Assembly (NCBI RefSeq): GCF_000685395.1
Contig: NZ_AVSQ01000002.1
Location: 62,001 to 126,000, forward strand
Length of the DNA stretch: 64,000 bases
DNA from: Candidatus Nitrosotenuis chungbukensis
Lineage (GTDB): Archaea; Thermoproteota; Nitrososphaeria; Nitrososphaerales; Nitrosopumilaceae
Reading direction: 5' to 3'
This document shows, one piece after another, positions 16,393 to 24,340 of this stretch. Positions within the stretch are counted from its first letter, which is position 1. Every line of letters begins with the position of its first letter. The translations under genes and the position numbers were made by a program. The notes under the pieces were generated by a model that saw only the letters and a program-made list of their open reading frames with translations, had not been told where the DNA came from and did not search any database.

Positions 16393-16899
16393 ATGGTAGG
16401 GGAGTGGCTTCAAAGAGTTGGAAGTTCGATACCAAGAGGGTTCTCAAGATATTTCATTTTAGAGTTGTTGACAACAAAACCATACACCGGAAAAGAGATC
16501 ATCGATGCTGCAACTCAGCAAAGCGACGGCAAGTGGAAGCCGTCCCCAGGTCTCATCTATCCGCTGCTTGGAAGGCTCCTAGATGAGGGCCTGATCGAGG
16601 AATCAAAAGACGGCAAATACCAGATAACAAAAAAGGGGAAAGACACCTCAGATGATTTGCAGACGGTCAACAAAATAATTAAAAATCAGCTAGACGTGCT
16701 GCTGAGAATCGGAAACGTAGGACGGTTTGCGACGATGGACGTGCTTGAGAGAATGAACATGTTGGGTTCAAGCCTTAGCTCAAATGTCATTAAAATGACA
16801 AAGGAAGAAACTCAGAAATACAGAAAATTCTTAGAATCGGAGCTCAAAAAACTGGACGCAAGTGAAGGCAAGCAGGGCAAAGAAATCAAAATAGACTAG
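16393..16899 (+). CDS. PadR-family winged-helix transcriptional regulator
   Basis: 168 residues from the ATG at 16393 (a GTG lies one codon earlier). The N-terminal winged helix (about 18-85) has the PadR pattern: ILELLTTKPYTGKEI, then PSPGLIYPLLGRLLDEGLIEE and the wing GKYQITKKG. The C-terminal half is helical and probably dimerises. It is a DNA-binding repressor in other organisms. A perfect palindrome covers its own promoter, suggesting autoregulation. The effector and targets are unknown; sdhA is divergent. Confidence 0.88.
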   Translation: MVGEWLQRVGSSIPRGFSRYFILELLTTKPYTGKEIIDAATQQSDGKWKPSPGLIYPLLGRLLDEGLIEESKDGKYQITKKGKDTSDDLQTVNKIIKNQLDVLLRIGNVGRFATMDVLERMNMLGSSLSSNVIKMTKEETQKYRKFLESELKKLDASEGKQGKEIKID

Positions 16900-16941
16900 G
16901 AATCAGTTTTAAAAATAAAAGAAGTGGTGTAAAGCGCTTTT

Positions 16942-17736
16942 TTAGTTATCTGCAACCATGTTCCAGTTTCTCAATATTTCTGCAGTGAATGGATATACGC
17001 AAGCTGGCGCGCCGGTTACGGAGCGTATGACTAGCTCGAATCCTTCTCTGCATTCAACCTGTTCTGGTTCAACTCCTGCCTTTACTTGTTTTAGTGGGGC
17101 AGGAACAATATTTGCTGGTCGTATAGGGGCTTTCTCAACTATTGGATCCCCGTCTGCTCTTACTGCATTGAGAAATACATTGGTTCTTGAACTAAGATTA
17201 GCATCCCATGATTCGACAATAATGGCAGATGTTTCAAATGGCCTCATTACCTTAAATGAAAACTCTACTAGTGTGGAGAATTCATTTAGTTCAGTTGCCT
17301 TTGCTGTAGCTCCTCCTAGAAAGCCATCATGATCAGTAACGATTGTTGTTTTGGCTCCTAGAAAGCTTTGGTCAAAGGAAACAGTTGCAAGGTCTGAGCG
17401 ATGTTTATCGTCTGCATAGTCAGATATGGAAAGCGCCGTGTGTCTTAATGCACTGACACCGCTGTTTTCATAGACTACCAGTCTTATTTTTACTGTATCA
17501 CCGGTGTTAAATGTCGTTGTTGGGATTGATTGGATTTGTCCTTCTACATTTATTGATCTACTATTGATAGTAAGTCCGTTTTCTACCACTCGCAGTCCAT
17601 CATCTAAAACCCCTAATGTTGGAGCTTCGCAGTCTCTACCGCAGTTTGCGTTTTCAGCGAATGCGTTGACTGTTAATAATGAGACTGAAGATAGTACGCC
17701 TACTGCAATTAGTACTTGAAGTAATACCTTTGTCAT
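16942..17736 (-). CDS. exported protein with signal peptide and C-terminal Cys-pair module
   Basis: 264 residues. A signal peptide (about 1-27, ending near NAFAEN) is followed by a probably beta-rich domain. A Pro-rich linker near 195-215 leads to a short C-terminal module with two Cys about 19 residues apart (ECREGFELV, APACVYP). Another Cys pair lies at the mature N-terminus (NCGRDCEAP). It is likely outside the cytoplasm, soluble or at the S-layer. I recall similar C-terminal modules on thaumarchaeal exported proteins, but no function is known to me. It stands alone between convergent and divergent neighbours. Confidence 0.75.
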   Translation of the reverse strand: MTKVLLQVLIAVGVLSSVSLLTVNAFAENANCGRDCEAPTLGVLDDGLRVVENGLTINSRSINVEGQIQSIPTTTFNTGDTVKIRLVVYENSGVSALRHTALSISDYADDKHRSDLATVSFDQSFLGAKTTIVTDHDGFLGGATAKATELNEFSTLVEFSFKVMRPFETSAIIVESWDANLSSRTNVFLNAVRADGDPIVEKAPIRPANIVPAPLKQVKAGVEPEQVECREGFELVIRSVTGAPACVYPFTAEILRNWNMVADN

Positions 17737-17862
17737 TAAATTTCAATCAAGTCTGGACATAATTAAATCCTATGTAGAGTTACGATCAATACTTGGTTCA
17801 ATCCCTCAGATATGGAGCATACATGGGTTAATCATAAATAATTAAAGTCACCATAATTTTTG

Positions 17863-18726
17863 ATGAAAAACCTGAGGAAAATGATCAACGACTCTTCAAA
17901 GCCTCTGGTTATTCCCGGCGTGTACGATGCGATAGGTGCAAAGATAGCCCAAAAGGCAGGATTTGAGGCAATGTTCCAGACAGGTTATGGGACATCTGCA
18001 ACTTTGTTTGGCATGCCAGATTATGGTTTTATTGGATCAACTGAAACAATTGAAAATGCGCGCAGAATCTGCAGGGCAGTTTCGGTTCCAGTAATTGTGG
18101 ATTCAGATACAGGCTACGGAAATGCACTAAGTGTCTGGAAGATCGTAAACGAATTAGAGTCAGCGGGGGCGGCAGGAATCTTCTTAGAAGATCAGAGATG
18201 GCCAAAGAGATGCGGGCACATGAGCGGAAAAGAAGTAATCGAAAAAGAAGAGTACGCTGAAAAACTGCAGGCGGCACTAGACGCTAGAAAAAGCAAAGAC
18301 TTCATCGTTGTTGCACGCACGGATGCCAGGGCGACAAGAGGCTTAGATGACGCAATTGAGCGCGGCAAGTACTATAGGAAAATAGGCGCAGATGTGATTT
18401 TTGTCGAAGCGCCAAAGTCAATCGATGAGATGAAAAAGATAGGAAAATCAATCAATGCGCCGCTTGTGGCAAACATGATTGAGGGCGGTGCGACTCCAGT
18501 CATCCCATCTGCCACTTTGCACAAGATGGGCTTTAGGATAATTTTGTATCCGCTTTCAGTTCTTTTCGCGAATGCGTTTGCGTCAATTCAGATCCTAAAG
18601 GAGCTAAAGAAATCAGGAACCACGGCAAAACTGAAGAAAAGCGTAGTTAGCTTTGACGAGTTCAACGACTTGGTGGATTTATCAAAATTTAGGAATCTGG
18701 AAAATCGCTATAAAAGAAAGTCATAA
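17863..18726 (+). CDS. isocitrate lyase/PEP mutase family protein
   Basis: 287 residues forming a TIM barrel of the ICL/PEPM superfamily. Key sites: VDSDTGYGN (metal Asp80/Asp82), LEDQ (Glu109-Asp110), and the flexible active-site loop RCGHMSGK with Cys117, as in isocitrate, methylisocitrate and dimethylmalate lyases. Enzymes of this family make or break C-C or P-C bonds next to a carboxylate. The loop Cys argues for a lyase rather than a true PEP mutase, which lacks that Cys. The in-frame TTG one codon earlier is ignored in favour of ATG. Natural substrate unknown. Confidence 0.8.
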   Translation: MKNLRKMINDSSKPLVIPGVYDAIGAKIAQKAGFEAMFQTGYGTSATLFGMPDYGFIGSTETIENARRICRAVSVPVIVDSDTGYGNALSVWKIVNELESAGAAGIFLEDQRWPKRCGHMSGKEVIEKEEYAEKLQAALDARKSKDFIVVARTDARATRGLDDAIERGKYYRKIGADVIFVEAPKSIDEMKKIGKSINAPLVANMIEGGATPVIPSATLHKMGFRIILYPLSVLFANAFASIQILKELKKSGTTAKLKKSVVSFDEFNDLVDLSKFRNLENRYKRKS

Positions 18727-18752
18727 AATAAAAAAGTTCAAGTAAAGAGCTA

Positions 18753-19040
18753 TTAAGAAGAGTTTCTCTTTACTTCAATCTCTATTGTGGATACGTTTCT
18801 TGTTTTGCCATCTTGTGATTCTAGCTGCTCAGAACCTATCTTTATTTCACCGATTGAATATCCAGCATTTTCTGTCTTGCGTGAGATGATTTGCGAAACA
18901 TCTACTGCACGACCGATGCTGAGTCCTCTGGCTTTGATGCGCACTGATGGTAAGTTTGCCAATTGGATGAGCGTAGAAGTAACATACGCCATCAAAGGTT
19001 TCTTACCAATGAAGATTACGTCTCTGTTTTCGGTTGACAT
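18753..19040 (-). CDS. albA: Alba-family DNA/RNA-binding chromatin protein
   Basis: 95 residues from the ATG at 19040 (MSTENRDVIFIGKKP). The Alba core is clear: IGKKPLMAYVTSTLIQL with the conserved Lys near position 13, and then the middle region IKARGLSIGRAVDVSQI. It coats DNA and RNA as a dimer and compacts the chromosome. The frame runs 43 codons further upstream but that part is A/T-rich and lacks family similarity; the TATA-like box sits at 19061-19072. It converges on the lyase gene. Confidence 0.94.
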   Translation of the reverse strand: MSTENRDVIFIGKKPLMAYVTSTLIQLANLPSVRIKARGLSIGRAVDVSQIISRKTENAGYSIGEIKIGSEQLESQDGKTRNVSTIEIEVKRNSS

Positions 19041-19060
19041 GTAATGATGGTTATATATGG

Positions 19061-19072
19061 ATAATTTAAAGC
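19061..19072 (-). promoter_or_regulatory. probable TATA box of alba
   Basis: The minus strand reads GCTTTAAATTAT 21-32 bases before the Alba ATG. A second A/T box, CCATATATAA, lies closer (11-19 bases) and is too near to be the TATA element of this start. Confidence 0.4.
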
Positions 19073-19133
19073 TAAAAATGGAAAACGGCAGATTACAAAA
19101 TTTCTTATTAACTAGACTCGATTCAAAATCAAA

Positions 19134-19682
19134 ATGATAACCCCTGAGCAGATTGAGAGTGTTATGCACTCTGATTCTAAAGAGGAAAAAATCAAAATCC
19201 TAGAACTGACTTGCAAATGCAAAGATTCCGCCGTATTAAACACGGTTATTTCAGCATTGGACGATAATGATATCCAGATTAGGGGGGAGGCGTTTAGTGC
19301 GCTAGTACTGAATGAAAACGACATATCAGATGTTTTGATTCAAAAACTAAACAGTCAGAGCAAAAACGTGAGGGGTTATTCCTTACTGGTCCTTGCAAAT
19401 AGAAGCGACCGGAAGGCAATTCCAAAAATAATTGATCTCATGTCAGATGAAAGTGCGATGGTCAGGTCTTGCGCAGTTGGAGCATTAGGACACCTTAAGG
19501 CGTCAGAAGCAATTCTTGCAATCCAAAAATGCATGGAAGACCCCAATTCGGAGGTGAGAAAGAGTGCAATAAAGGCAGCAATAGATATTGGTGACCAGAC
19601 TGTTTTTTCCAAACTAGATAAAATTTCCAAAGAAGATCCAGAAATTAGAAATTTGCTTGATTATGCCAAAAGTAAGTTATAG
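19134..19682 (+). CDS. HEAT-repeat protein
   Basis: 182 residues made of about five HEAT/PBS-lyase-like helical repeats (VISALDDNDIQIRGEAF, LMSDESAMVRSCAVGAL, CMEDPNSEVRKSAIKAA). Such right-handed solenoids bind other proteins; no catalytic motif is present. Two Cys in TCKCK near residues 25-27 are not part of the repeats. ATG at 19134 follows a TATA-like CTTATTAAC by about 24-33 bases. It is divergent from alba and its stop lies 1 base before tRNA-Ala on the other strand. Partner unknown. Confidence 0.8.
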   Translation: MITPEQIESVMHSDSKEEKIKILELTCKCKDSAVLNTVISALDDNDIQIRGEAFSALVLNENDISDVLIQKLNSQSKNVRGYSLLVLANRSDRKAIPKIIDLMSDESAMVRSCAVGALGHLKASEAILAIQKCMEDPNSEVRKSAIKAAIDIGDQTVFSKLDKISKEDPEIRNLLDYAKSKL

Positions 19683-19683
19683 A

Positions 19684-19757
19684 TGGACCGGGAGGGATTT
19701 GAACCCTCGATCTCACCCATGCCAAGGGCGTATCCTACCAGTCTAGACGACCGGCCC
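19684..19757 (-). tRNA. tRNA-Ala (GGC)
   Basis: The acceptor stem pairs GGGCCGG with CCGGTCC, giving the G3-U70 wobble that marks alanine tRNAs. The anticodon loop TTGGCAT gives GGC. Discriminator A; no encoded CCA; no intron. Confidence 0.94.
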
Positions 19758-19850
19758 ATGTTGTCAGAAAAATTCTGAACACATTAGACTTTATGAATTG
19801 AGTATTAACGTTTAACTAAAGTGAAATTTTTTGATAATCATCCAACATAA

Positions 19851-19859
19851 AATATTTAA
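19851..19859 (+). promoter_or_regulatory. TATA box of the FNR-like gene
   Basis: AATATTTAA lies 23-31 bases before the GTG at 19882, which suits a leaderless message. Confidence 0.5.
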
Positions 19860-19881
19860 CCGTGGCACCTAAGATCGTAAC

Positions 19882-20724
19882 GTGGTAGTAGAAAACAAAG
19901 CGACACTTACCTATGTTCAATTACTAAAAGAGGATTTGGCAGTTTTCAGGATGGTTCCAAACGACGGAGTGATACCAGAATACAAAGCTGGACAATTCAT
20001 AACTATAGGCATGCATGTCCCAAGCGAGGGCAAAGTAATCAGAAGGGCGTATTCGATTGCATCGCATCCAGAGAACAAAAAATATGTCGAGCTTGTCATA
20101 CGTTGGGTCAGAAAGCCGCTCCCAGGCCGTTTAACTACACAGCTTTTCAATGCAAAAGAAGGAGACGAAATAACTTGGATAAAACCAACAGGCGCTGCAC
20201 TCTTAATTAATGACAAATTACCAAACGGCGAAAAAGACGAGAGAAGAATCGTTTGCCTTGGCGGCGGCACAGGCATTGCGCCTTTTGTAAGCTTCGCACA
20301 ACACCTGCATGATGTTGGGGACAAGAGGGAGCTGATAGTACTTCACGGAGCAAGCTATGTTGATGAGTTAAGCTACAAGCAATTATTCACAGACTTGGAA
20401 ATCGAGAGTTTGGATAGAGGTCGAGACCAGTGGAACTTTAGATATCGTGCCGCAATTAGCCGCCCACAGGAATGGTTCAACAGATCGTGGAGCGGTCAAG
20501 TCGGAAGAGTCGAGACATTTCTCAGAACAAAGGACGGAGAACCGTCTCCTTTGGAGCAATTAATCGGCGAAAAGATCACGCCTCAAAACACAACGTTCTA
20601 CATTTGTGGTTGGCAGGGAACAATAGACGGATGTATGGACTATCTTAGCGCGAAAGGATTTGCGACTGAGAGAAACAAACGCCCAGACGGCAGTTTTGAG
20701 GTCAAGTACGAGTCATACGGATAA
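19882..20724 (+). CDS. ferredoxin-NADP reductase-like FAD/NAD(P)-binding oxidoreductase
   Basis: 280 residues. The FAD barrel is marked by RRAYSIAS (the R-x-Y-S flavin motif) and GRLTTQL; the nucleotide domain by CLGGGTGIAPFVSF and the C-terminal YICGWQGTIDGCMDYL. This arrangement fits plant/bacterial-type ferredoxin-NADP reductases. It may transfer electrons between ferredoxin, such as the one at 31323, and NADP. The start is GTG with a TATA box at leaderless distance. It lies alone between two tRNA genes. Confidence 0.87.
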   Translation: MVVENKATLTYVQLLKEDLAVFRMVPNDGVIPEYKAGQFITIGMHVPSEGKVIRRAYSIASHPENKKYVELVIRWVRKPLPGRLTTQLFNAKEGDEITWIKPTGAALLINDKLPNGEKDERRIVCLGGGTGIAPFVSFAQHLHDVGDKRELIVLHGASYVDELSYKQLFTDLEIESLDRGRDQWNFRYRAAISRPQEWFNRSWSGQVGRVETFLRTKDGEPSPLEQLIGEKITPQNTTFYICGWQGTIDGCMDYLSAKGFATERNKRPDGSFEVKYESYG

Positions 20725-20764
20725 GATACCAAAAATAATATTGAATGACGCAGCCCCAGTTTTT

Positions 20765-20838
20765 GGGGACGTAGGTTAGCTTGGTATACTGCCAGCCTCG
20801 GGCGCTGGAGATCATGGGTTCAAGTCCCATCGTCCCCA
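20765..20838 (+). tRNA. tRNA-Pro (CGG)
   Basis: The acceptor stem pairs GGGGACG with CGTCCCC. The anticodon stem CCAGC/GCTGG encloses loop CTCGGGC, giving anticodon CGG. Discriminator A; no encoded CCA; no intron. Confidence 0.93.
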
Positions 20839-20881
20839 TATTTTCAAGCATTGAAATATGACAGAAATTTAAGAAAAATGT

Positions 20882-21484
20882 TTGACTGTTGCAATTTACC
20901 TTGCACATCTGAATCCTGTCACAAATGCGCATGTAGAGATTATTGATGAGCTCAAAAAAGAATCCAAGGTGATAGTCATGCCGGTGATTTTCCTAAAGAA
21001 CGGCACCGAGGTAAACAGTCGTAGTTTTCCTTTTAGTTTTGAAATCAGGAAAAAAATGCTAGAATCGGTATTTGGTGATTCCATTGAGGCATCGTCAAAC
21101 TATACGTTCCATGCCCCATTTCTGAAGTATTTTCCGCCATTGCTGTCACCATACTCATGGAAGTTAAGAAGCCAAATCCTGCAGGGAGTGAAAAACGACT
21201 ACTTTACGTACACTGGAGACAAAATAGAGGGCATTATGCTCAAGATGTATAGGCTAAACCCAAAGGTCGGCACCAGAAAGGAAGTTTCTGCATCGTCAGT
21301 CAAAAGCAAGATGTATGATGCAGCCAGAGGAAAAGATACGGACTGGAAAAACTATGTCCCCCAACAAGTAATAAAAATCATCGAAGATAATTGGGAAATT
21401 GTTAAAAAATTCGCCACCATGGAAGACAGGACTACGAGAATTGCAGGAATGAAATTCCCAAAAGACGGCCTCAAGACAAGATAG
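20882..21484 (+). CDS. nucleotidyltransferase of the CoaD/NadM type, substrate unknown
   Basis: 200 residues with the two signatures of the HIGH-type nucleotidylyltransferase superfamily. The N-terminal NPVTNAH matches the T-x-G-H motif (TNGH in CoaD) with Ala for Gly, and VSASSVKSKM near 138-147 stands for the I-S-S-T-x-x-R motif, followed by YVPQQVIKII. Such enzymes couple NMN, phosphopantetheine or alcohol phosphates to a nucleotide. The middle is unlike CoaD or NadM known to me. The start is TTG, 43 bases after tRNA-Pro. Product not assigned. Confidence 0.75.
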   Translation: MTVAIYLAHLNPVTNAHVEIIDELKKESKVIVMPVIFLKNGTEVNSRSFPFSFEIRKKMLESVFGDSIEASSNYTFHAPFLKYFPPLLSPYSWKLRSQILQGVKNDYFTYTGDKIEGIMLKMYRLNPKVGTRKEVSASSVKSKMYDAARGKDTDWKNYVPQQVIKIIEDNWEIVKKFATMEDRTTRIAGMKFPKDGLKTR

Positions 21485-21510
21485 ATTAATAACGCATTTA
21501 CAGACTGCTT

Positions 21511-22428
21511 ATGAAACCTGGCATTTCAAAATTTGTTTGGTTTGACGGAAAATATACGACGCTTGAAAAAGCCAAAGTGCCAATTACAACACACGCCATA
21601 CATTACGGGACATCCATCTTTGAGGGAATACGAGCATACTGGAATTCGGAAAACCTCAATGTCTTCAGGCTTGAGGATCACATCAAGAGATTTCGAAATT
21701 CTGGAAGATTTTATTCAATATCATTAAGGTATACAGACGAGGAACTAATTGACGCAGTAATTAATTTGTGCAAAAAAAACAATATCAAAAAGTCATGCTA
21801 CATTCGCCCGTTTTATTTTGTTGGAGAGTACGGAATTAACCTGCATGTAAACGAAAGCGCCCCAGTCCACGCAGCAATGTTCATGTTTCCATTTGGGGAT
21901 TTGTTTAACAAAAATGGGATTAGCGCAGGAATTTCTTCATGGAGAAAATTCAGCGATGCTTCTACCCCACCACTTGCAAAGATGGGCGGAAACTATCTCA
22001 ATTCCATACTTGCCACGCAGGAATGCAAGAGAAACGGCTACGACGAGGCAATCATGCTCGATTTGAAAGGAAATGTGAGTGAGGCGCCAGGGGAGAATAT
22101 TTTCATGGTAAAAGATGGCAAACTGATGACTCCGCCCCTAAGCTCATCAGCGCTGGAGGGACTAACACGGGATTCTGTGATAAAACTTGCAGAAGACTTT
22201 GGATACCAAGTCAAAGAAAGCGAGATCACGCGGGGGCAGATGTATCTTGCAGACGAGGTATTTCTCACAGGCACTGCTGCAGAAATCACGCCAATCACGC
22301 ACATCGACAACAAAAAAATAGGAACCGGCAAGGCAGGTAAAATCACTCAACAGATCATGTCTGCATATCTTGACGTGGTAATGAATAAGAACGAGAAATA
22401 TTCCAGTTGGGTAACCTCGGTGTATTAG
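21511..22428 (+). CDS. ilvE: branched-chain amino acid aminotransferase
   Basis: 305 residues, fold-type IV PLP enzyme. The catalytic Lys lies in LAKMGGNYLNS and is followed by ECKRNGYDEAIMLD; phosphate-binding TGTAAEITPI comes later. It transaminates Leu, Ile and Val. It is the first gene of a run with 1-base and 4-base junctions (dehydrogenase, Trm112-like, acyltransferase); the other members look like sugar-modification genes. Whether it really acts on branched-chain amino acids here cannot be told from motifs alone. A TATA-like AGATTAATAAC overlaps the previous stop. Confidence 0.87.
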   Translation: MKPGISKFVWFDGKYTTLEKAKVPITTHAIHYGTSIFEGIRAYWNSENLNVFRLEDHIKRFRNSGRFYSISLRYTDEELIDAVINLCKKNNIKKSCYIRPFYFVGEYGINLHVNESAPVHAAMFMFPFGDLFNKNGISAGISSWRKFSDASTPPLAKMGGNYLNSILATQECKRNGYDEAIMLDLKGNVSEAPGENIFMVKDGKLMTPPLSSSALEGLTRDSVIKLAEDFGYQVKESEITRGQMYLADEVFLTGTAAEITPITHIDNKKIGTGKAGKITQQIMSAYLDVVMNKNEKYSSWVTSVY

Positions 22429-22429
22429 T

Positions 22430-23365
22430 TTGAAAATAGCGCAAATAGGAGTTGGCGGATGGGGGAAAAACCATGCCAGAGTCCTTTCCCAGTTTGGAGT
22501 TTTAACGGCAGTTTGTGATGCGGACCAAAAAAGGGCAAAAGAGACAGGCGAAAAATACGGTGTCAGTTATTACACCTCAGTTGATTCCATGCTAAAAGAG
22601 GCGCAGTTTGATGGGGTGTTCATTTGCACTCCAACGTCGACGCATTTTGACATCGCATCAAAGATAATCCAGCAAAAAAAGAGTGTCTTTATTGAAAAAC
22701 CGATGACGTATGAATCAAAGCAAGGTGCCACTCTTTTAGAGATGGCTAAAAAAAACGGAGTTCTTTTGACTTGTGGATACATAGAGAGATTCAATCCAGC
22801 TGTGGAATCTGTCAAAGAGTTGGTCAAATCGAAAAAATATGGCGACTTGATCATGCTTGAATTTCATCGCGAAAACAGAATGCCTCTTCACATTAAAGAC
22901 GTCGGCATAATCTATGATACTGCAGTCCATGACATAGATACTGCGATGTGGCTTTTTGACGACACCCCAGAGGTTGTATTTGCAAGGTCAGGTAAAATAA
23001 GACATGATCATGAAGACTTTGCTACAATAATGCTCGGTTTTAAGGACAACAAGGTTGCCATCATATCATCTAATTGGATTACCCCTGCAAGGGTAAGGCA
23101 CTTTAATGCGGTGTGCACGGACGGCATTATCTCGGCTGATTTCATCTCACAAGAGGTCAGAATTGAGAAAGACAGTGGTTCAGAAATACCAAGAAAAGAA
23201 AAAGCGGAGCCCTTGACGGTTGAAATTAGAAACTTTCTTGATTCGGTAGAGGGAAAAGAAAGTCTCAGAGTAAGACCGGAAGATGCACTAAACGTAACAA
23301 GAATCGCAGAAGCGGCACTTTTATCAAGCCAGAAGGGCGTGCCAATATATCTGGAGCTAAAATGA
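22430..23365 (+). CDS. Gfo/Idh/MocA-family sugar dehydrogenase
   Basis: 311 residues. The N-terminal Rossmann fold has IGVGGWGKNHARV, then CTPTSTH and the family EKPM motif with the catalytic Lys. The C-terminal domain has GYIERFNPAV and HDIDTAMWL. These NAD(P) enzymes oxidise sugars; WbpB-like members oxidise UDP-N-acetylglucosaminuronate at C3. The neighbouring hexapeptide acyltransferase and GlcNAc-1-P transferase support an amino-sugar role. The start is TTG, one base after the ilvE stop. Confidence 0.85.
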   Translation: MKIAQIGVGGWGKNHARVLSQFGVLTAVCDADQKRAKETGEKYGVSYYTSVDSMLKEAQFDGVFICTPTSTHFDIASKIIQQKKSVFIEKPMTYESKQGATLLEMAKKNGVLLTCGYIERFNPAVESVKELVKSKKYGDLIMLEFHRENRMPLHIKDVGIIYDTAVHDIDTAMWLFDDTPEVVFARSGKIRHDHEDFATIMLGFKDNKVAIISSNWITPARVRHFNAVCTDGIISADFISQEVRIEKDSGSEIPRKEKAEPLTVEIRNFLDSVEGKESLRVRPEDALNVTRIAEAALLSSQKGVPIYLELK

Positions 23366-23631
23366 ACAAGAAAATGATGGACATACTCGTGTGTCCAATT
23401 GACAAACAGTTTCCACTGGAGATCTTTGAGGCAGAGTCAAAAGACGAAATTGTGGTTGAGGGAGCCCTGTACTGCAACAAATGCTCCAGATTTTATCCAA
23501 TAATTGAGGAAATACCAATAATGCTGCCCGACGAACTACGCGACAAAAAGCAAGACATGGAATTTCTTGACAAAAATCAAAAAAAACTGCCCGAGAAAAT
23601 AATTAAGCATGCAAAACCATGGCATGTGTAA
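23362..23631 (+). CDS. Trm112-like zinc-ribbon protein
   Basis: 89 residues beginning MDILVCPIDKQFP, with the pattern VCPIDK and a second pair YCNKCSRFYPI, as in Trm112/UPF0434 proteins. Trm112 activates methyltransferases that modify tRNA and release factors. The short C-terminal tail is basic. It overlaps the dehydrogenase stop by 4 bases (ATGA), so it is translated with it. In this operon it might instead serve a glycan enzyme; the family match is good, the role open. Confidence 0.82.
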   Translation: MNKKMMDILVCPIDKQFPLEIFEAESKDEIVVEGALYCNKCSRFYPIIEEIPIMLPDELRDKKQDMEFLDKNQKKLPEKIIKHAKPWHV

Positions 23632-23633
23632 CC

Positions 23634-24107
23634 ATGGTCACTAATCACATTTCAGAAAAGGCAAAAATTGGGAAAAATGTCAGAATTTGGCATTTTGCGT
23701 ATGTGGGAGACAATACGGTAATTGGTGACAATGTGAAGATTGGCTCTTTGGCGCACGTAGACTACAACGTGATCATAGGCGACAATACCATGATAGAAGG
23801 GCTAGTTTACATCCCGCCACTATCAAGGATTGGAAAAAATGTTTTTGTCGGTCCTGCCGCTTCGTTGACAAACGATCCATACCCTCCAAGTGACAAACTA
23901 ATCGGCGTTACGATCAAGGACGGGGCAATAATTGGATCTCGCGCCGTAATAAAGGCAGGGGTAACAATAGGTGAGAACAGCGTGGTTGCGATGGGGGCAG
24001 TCGTTACAAAGGATGTTCCAGACAACGTCCTCGTAGCTGGGGTTCCTGCAAAGGTAAAGTATTCCAGAGAGGAATACGACAGAAAGCAAAAAGAGTGGAA
24101 GTCCTAA
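23634..24107 (+). CDS. hexapeptide-repeat acyltransferase (WbpD-like)
   Basis: 157 residues from the ATG at 23634 (MVTNHISEKAKIGKNV); an upstream in-frame ATG at 23619 would overlap the previous gene. Left-handed beta-helix repeats run from about 10 to 140 (IGDNVKIGSLAHV, IKAGVTIGENSVVAMGAVV), with the C-terminal end VAGVPAKV. Close families acetylate UDP-3-amino-sugars (WbpD-type). With the dehydrogenase and a nearby GlcNAc-1-P transferase it fits synthesis of a diacetamido-uronic acid for N-glycans or S-layer, an inference. Confidence 0.82.
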   Translation: MVTNHISEKAKIGKNVRIWHFAYVGDNTVIGDNVKIGSLAHVDYNVIIGDNTMIEGLVYIPPLSRIGKNVFVGPAASLTNDPYPPSDKLIGVTIKDGAIIGSRAVIKAGVTIGENSVVAMGAVVTKDVPDNVLVAGVPAKVKYSREEYDRKQKEWKS

Positions 24108-24340
24108 GACTCGATCTGTTTTTGAAATATTCTGTTTTTTAGTTTGGAGAGAACAACAATCCATGCAATGACAAACAAAATTGCAATCACAGCTTTGATT
24201 ATTGATGCAATTAGAAAATCAATTTCGTCCCCATATCCAGATATTGAGATTTTGGAAACTGCAGTAACCAGTATGCCGCCTCCTGCCAATATGAGAAGCC
24301 ACATTATTCCAATGAAGGCATACATTGAAGCGTGTCTCAA
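24104..24340 (-). CDS. small two-helix membrane protein
   Basis: 78 residues with two hydrophobic segments (about 5-27 and 43-65) and a short basic C-terminus. The TTG start overlaps the upstream transferase stop by 4 bases, so it is probably co-translated; an ATG five codons later (MYAFIGIMW) is an alternative. It overlaps the convergent acyltransferase by 4 bases. It has no recognised family; a role at the membrane with the transferase is possible. Confidence 0.6.
   Translation of the reverse strand: MRHASMYAFIGIMWLLILAGGGILVTAVSKISISGYGDEIDFLIASIIKAVIAILFVIAWIVVLSKLKNRIFQKQIES

Noticed and set aside
17863-18726. PEP mutase and a phosphonate pathway
   Set aside because: The active-site loop has the Cys of lyases (RCGH) and no phosphonate gene lies nearby, so PEP mutase is unlikely.
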